Part shown: piece after piece, positions 62,376 to 64,000 of the stretch
How the letters are laid out: each line of letters starts with the position of its first letter
Numbering within the stretch: position 1 is the first letter of the stretch
Assembly: GCF_022811725.1 (NCBI RefSeq)
Contig: NZ_CP094527.1
Location: 4,960,001 to 5,024,000, forward strand
Length of the DNA: 64,000 nt
Reading direction: 5' to 3'
Origin: Mucilaginibacter sp. SMC90
Lineage (GTDB): Bacteria > Bacteroidota > Bacteroidia > Sphingobacteriales > Sphingobacteriaceae
The notes under the pieces: generated by a model
The model's input: only the letters and a program-made list of their open reading frames with translations
The model's database searches: none
What the model was told of the DNA's origin: nothing
Translations under genes and position numbers: made by a program

Positions 62376-63116
62376 TTAAACCTCTTCTACTCTACGATCA
62401 ACGGTTTGAACGTTGGTATTAACATAGTCGTTCTCTATCAAACCATCGCGCATACGCACTATCCGATGGGCGTGCAGGGCGATATCTTCTTCGTGGGTTA
62501 CCAGGATAATAGTGTTGCCTTTAGCGTGGATATCTTCGATAAGGCCCATGATCTCGATAGAGGTTTTGGTATCAAGGTTACCTGTTGGCTCATCGGCCAG
62601 AATAATAGATGGATCATTAATAAGCGCTCTCGCAACGGCAACACGTTGTCGCTGTCCACCAGAAAGCTCATTGGGTTTGTGATCCATACGGTGACCGAGG
62701 CCTACGTTTTTCAGCGCATTACCGGCACGCTCCATGCGTTTTTCTTTATTGATGCCGGCATATATCAGCGGCAATGCCACATTATCTAATGCGGTATTAC
62801 GGGGCAAAAGGTTAAAAGTCTGGAATACGAACCCGATCTCCGAGTTTCGTACTTCGGCAAGCTGGCTATCGGTCATGTGGCTTACATCTATCCCGTTAAG
62901 GATATACTGACCTTTGGTTGGCGTATCCAAACATCCCAAAATATTCATGAGCGTTGATTTGCCTGAACCTGAAGGGCCCATCAAAGCAACAAATTCCCCT
63001 TTGTTAATAGATAACGAAACTGATTTAAGCGCGTGGATCACCTCGGCACCTATTACATATTTACGCCCGATATCTTTTATTGTTATTAACGGTTTGGCAG
63101 TATTTGTTGGCTCCAT
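62376..63116 (-). CDS. MacB/LolD-type ABC transporter ATP-binding protein
   Basis: 246 residues. Walker A GPSGSGKST near residue 48, Q-loop VFQTFNLLPRNTALDNV, signature LSGGQRQRVAVARAL near 152, Walker B SIILADEPTGNLD and the switch His in LVTHEED. The FNLLPR and ADEPTGNLD wording is that of the MacB/LolD group, which works with FtsX-like permeases in lipoprotein release or efflux. No permease gene is in the window; it may be encoded elsewhere. Confidence 0.93.
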   Translation of the reverse strand: MEPTNTAKPLITIKDIGRKYVIGAEVIHALKSVSLSINKGEFVALMGPSGSGKSTLMNILGCLDTPTKGQYILNGIDVSHMTDSQLAEVRNSEIGFVFQTFNLLPRNTALDNVALPLIYAGINKEKRMERAGNALKNVGLGHRMDHKPNELSGGQRQRVAVARALINDPSIILADEPTGNLDTKTSIEIMGLIEDIHAKGNTIILVTHEEDIALHAHRIVRMRDGLIENDYVNTNVQTVDRRVEEV

Positions 63117-63163
63117 GAATTATTTTTTGTTTTGACTGCACATGGGTACCTAATGTTACAGTG

Positions 63164-63248
63164 TTAAAGTCGAAAGTCTTAAGTTTTTAGTCGAATTCGT
63201 TTTTATGCTTTTCAACTTAACACTTCCGACTACAGACTTTGAACTTAC
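63164..63248. repeat. Heptad-repeat inverted element 3
   Basis: The left arm (63164-63199) steps every 7 bases through TAAAGTC, GAAAGTC, TTAAGTT, TTTAGTC. The right arm (63207-63248) has the pyrimidine complement (CTTTTCA, ACTTAAC, ACTTCCG, ACTACAG, ACTTTGA). The right arm overlaps the last bases of gatC. Confidence 0.7.
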
Positions 63249-63535
63249 TTCTCAATAACCTTTGCTACCAAAAAGTAATCATCATCATGCTTAGGGGCAT
63301 TTTTCAAGGCTTCATCGTGGGTAATTTGCTGTTTAACCACATCCTCACGCAGCACATTTGCGCCGGTGGTCATATAAACCAGCGGTTCAACACCTGTTGT
63401 ATCAACCTCGTTCAGCTTGGCCATAAAATCCAGGATCTTGCTCATATCCTTCATGGTGTCCTGTACTTCGGTCTCGGTAAGTTCAAGGCGGGCCAGGTGG
63501 GCTACTTTTTCAACGGTTTCTTTGTCAATGGTCAT
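63245..63535 (-). CDS. gatC: Asp/Glu-tRNA amidotransferase subunit C
   Basis: 96 residues, the family length. GatC stabilises the GatA-GatB pair that converts mischarged Glu-tRNA(Gln) or Asp-tRNA(Asn). The conserved blocks VAHLARLELTE, the helix ILDFMAKLNEVDT, and the VLREDVV end are present. gatA and gatB are not adjacent, as is common when gatC is separate. It is on the same strand as and downstream of the plsC-like gene. Confidence 0.93.
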   Translation of the reverse strand: MTIDKETVEKVAHLARLELTETEVQDTMKDMSKILDFMAKLNEVDTTGVEPLVYMTTGANVLREDVVKQQITHDEALKNAPKHDDDYFLVAKVIEK

Positions 63536-63609
63536 GCCTGTTGTAATTTTTCTTTATAAAATGGTAAGCCATATTGAGTTAAGCACCAGCGCCAACAAAA
63601 GTTAACCGG

Positions 63610-63664
63610 GCCGTTTCAATGGGTTTATGTACAAATATATTACAAATTCCCGGTCTGCTGCCAT
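63610..63664 (-). pseudogene. Degenerate copy of the 3' end of the adjacent plsC-like gene
   Basis: Fifty-five bases align without gaps to 63773-63827 inside the acyltransferase gene, 42 of 55 identical by my count. Translated in the matching frame the remnant reads GSRPGICNIFVHKPIETA against GSRPGVCKFKVHKPVETA. The frame continues to a stop at about 63573. It begins 8 bases after the stop codon of the intact gene, so it looks like the tail of a former tandem copy. Confidence 0.7.
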
Positions 63665-63672
63665 ATAATTGA

Positions 63673-64000
63673 CTATGCGAAAGTAGACACAGGATCTTCG
63701 GAGTTCAAATCCCGGTTTATGATCCCAAATACTTCGTCACGCAAAGCATCGGCATCTTCAATTACCCGGTGAGCGGTTTCAACAGGTTTGTGCACTTTAA
63801 ATTTACAAACTCCCGGTCTGCTTCCATGCCTGGTACCTGTATCCCAAAGAATCTGCCAGGTATTTGCTGATGATACCGGAATAATAGGTATTTTCAATTC
63901 AATGGCCAGCCTGAAAGGGCCATTTTTAAACTGGCAAAGCTGAGGCGGATAATTATCTGAGATACCTCCTTCTGGAAAAATAATGAGAGAAATATCTTCC
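63673..64000 (-). CDS. 1-acyl-glycerol-3-phosphate acyltransferase (PlsC-type), 5' end outside window
   Basis: 109 visible residues at the C-terminal side; the frame is open to the window edge. The FPEGG motif (variant of the FPEGT acceptor-binding block) lies in ISLIIFPEGGISDNYPP, followed by the usual KNGPFRLAIELKIPIIPVSS. PlsC moves an acyl group to lysophosphatidate in phospholipid synthesis, at the inner membrane. The catalytic HxxxxD block must lie upstream of the window. A degenerate repeat of its end follows directly. Confidence 0.87.
   Translation of the reverse strand, partial: EDISLIIFPEGGISDNYPPQLCQFKNGPFRLAIELKIPIIPVSSANTWQILWDTGTRHGSRPGVCKFKVHKPVETAHRVIEDADALRDEVFGIINRDLNSEDPVSTFA

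Noticed and set aside
62238..62789. 183-codon plus-strand frame opposite the ABC ATPase gene
   Set aside because: It is the antisense shadow of a strongly conserved ATPase gene; composition is not protein-like.

Overview
The window looks like chromosomal DNA of a Bacteroidota bacterium of the Sphingobacteriaceae, most like Mucilaginibacter or a close relative. The signs are a SusC/SusD pair with a hybrid two-component regulator, paired DUF3857 proteins, a GH16 glucanase, an LTA-synthase-type sulfatase, mostly absent Shine-Dalgarno sequences, and Bacteroidota -7 boxes (TAnnTTTG) ahead of several genes. Genus is inferred from gene content only. I see no transposase, integrase, prophage module or CRISPR array.

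Layout. 1-6.2 kb: the 3' part of a very large alpha-2-macroglobulin-like protein, then three minus-strand tRNA-Ser genes, each with its own terminator. 6.2-10 kb: a PgpH-like HD phosphohydrolase and a compact SPFH / unknown / ribbon-helix-helix operon. 10-21.5 kb: housekeeping and exported proteins (thiolase, POT transporter, polyprenol-phosphate mannosyltransferase-like enzyme, RuvB, Gfo/Idh/MocA protein, polysaccharide deacetylase, QueG, DnaQ-like exonuclease). 21.5-34 kb: two translationally coupled DUF3857 proteins, a 42-residue membrane protein, an NlpC/P60 lipoprotein, MutS, a large protein I do not recognise, and an LTA-synthase-like sulfatase. 34-42.8 kb: a solitary KilA-N protein, a DUF2809-DUF2236-DUF817 operon, a sugar acetyltransferase, a frameshifted Pro/Thr-rich exported protein, fasciclin, small regulators, a TetR/DHA2 efflux pair and a VOC protein.

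42.9-60.3 kb is a polysaccharide-utilisation-type locus. On the minus strand lie a DUF1080 protein and a large secreted dehydrogenase/HEAT/cytochrome c protein. On the plus strand lie a 1359-residue hybrid sensor-regulator (HTCS), a GH16 enzyme, SusC, SusD, an FG-GAP protein with a CxxCH haem site, and an exported S51 peptidase. Three of its promoter regions carry a direct repeat of TTTACCCCC spaced 21-22 bp, with a TTTG/TTGG box exactly 27 nt downstream. I propose this as the HTCS operator linking the DUF1080/cytochrome pair, GH16 and susCD in one regulon. 60.4-64 kb holds a serine hydrolase, a MacB/LolD-type ATPase, GatC and the 3' part of a PlsC-type acyltransferase, with a degenerate second copy of its end immediately downstream.

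Between genes there is an unusually rich set of structured repeats: at least four loci of 7-bp-periodic repeats, mostly in inverted arms, and several nested inverted elements. No single undescribed system is proven. The strongest leads are the shared PUL operator, the heptad repeats, the orphan 765-residue protein, the coupled DUF3857 pair with complementary loss of catalytic residues, and the SPFH/RHH operon.
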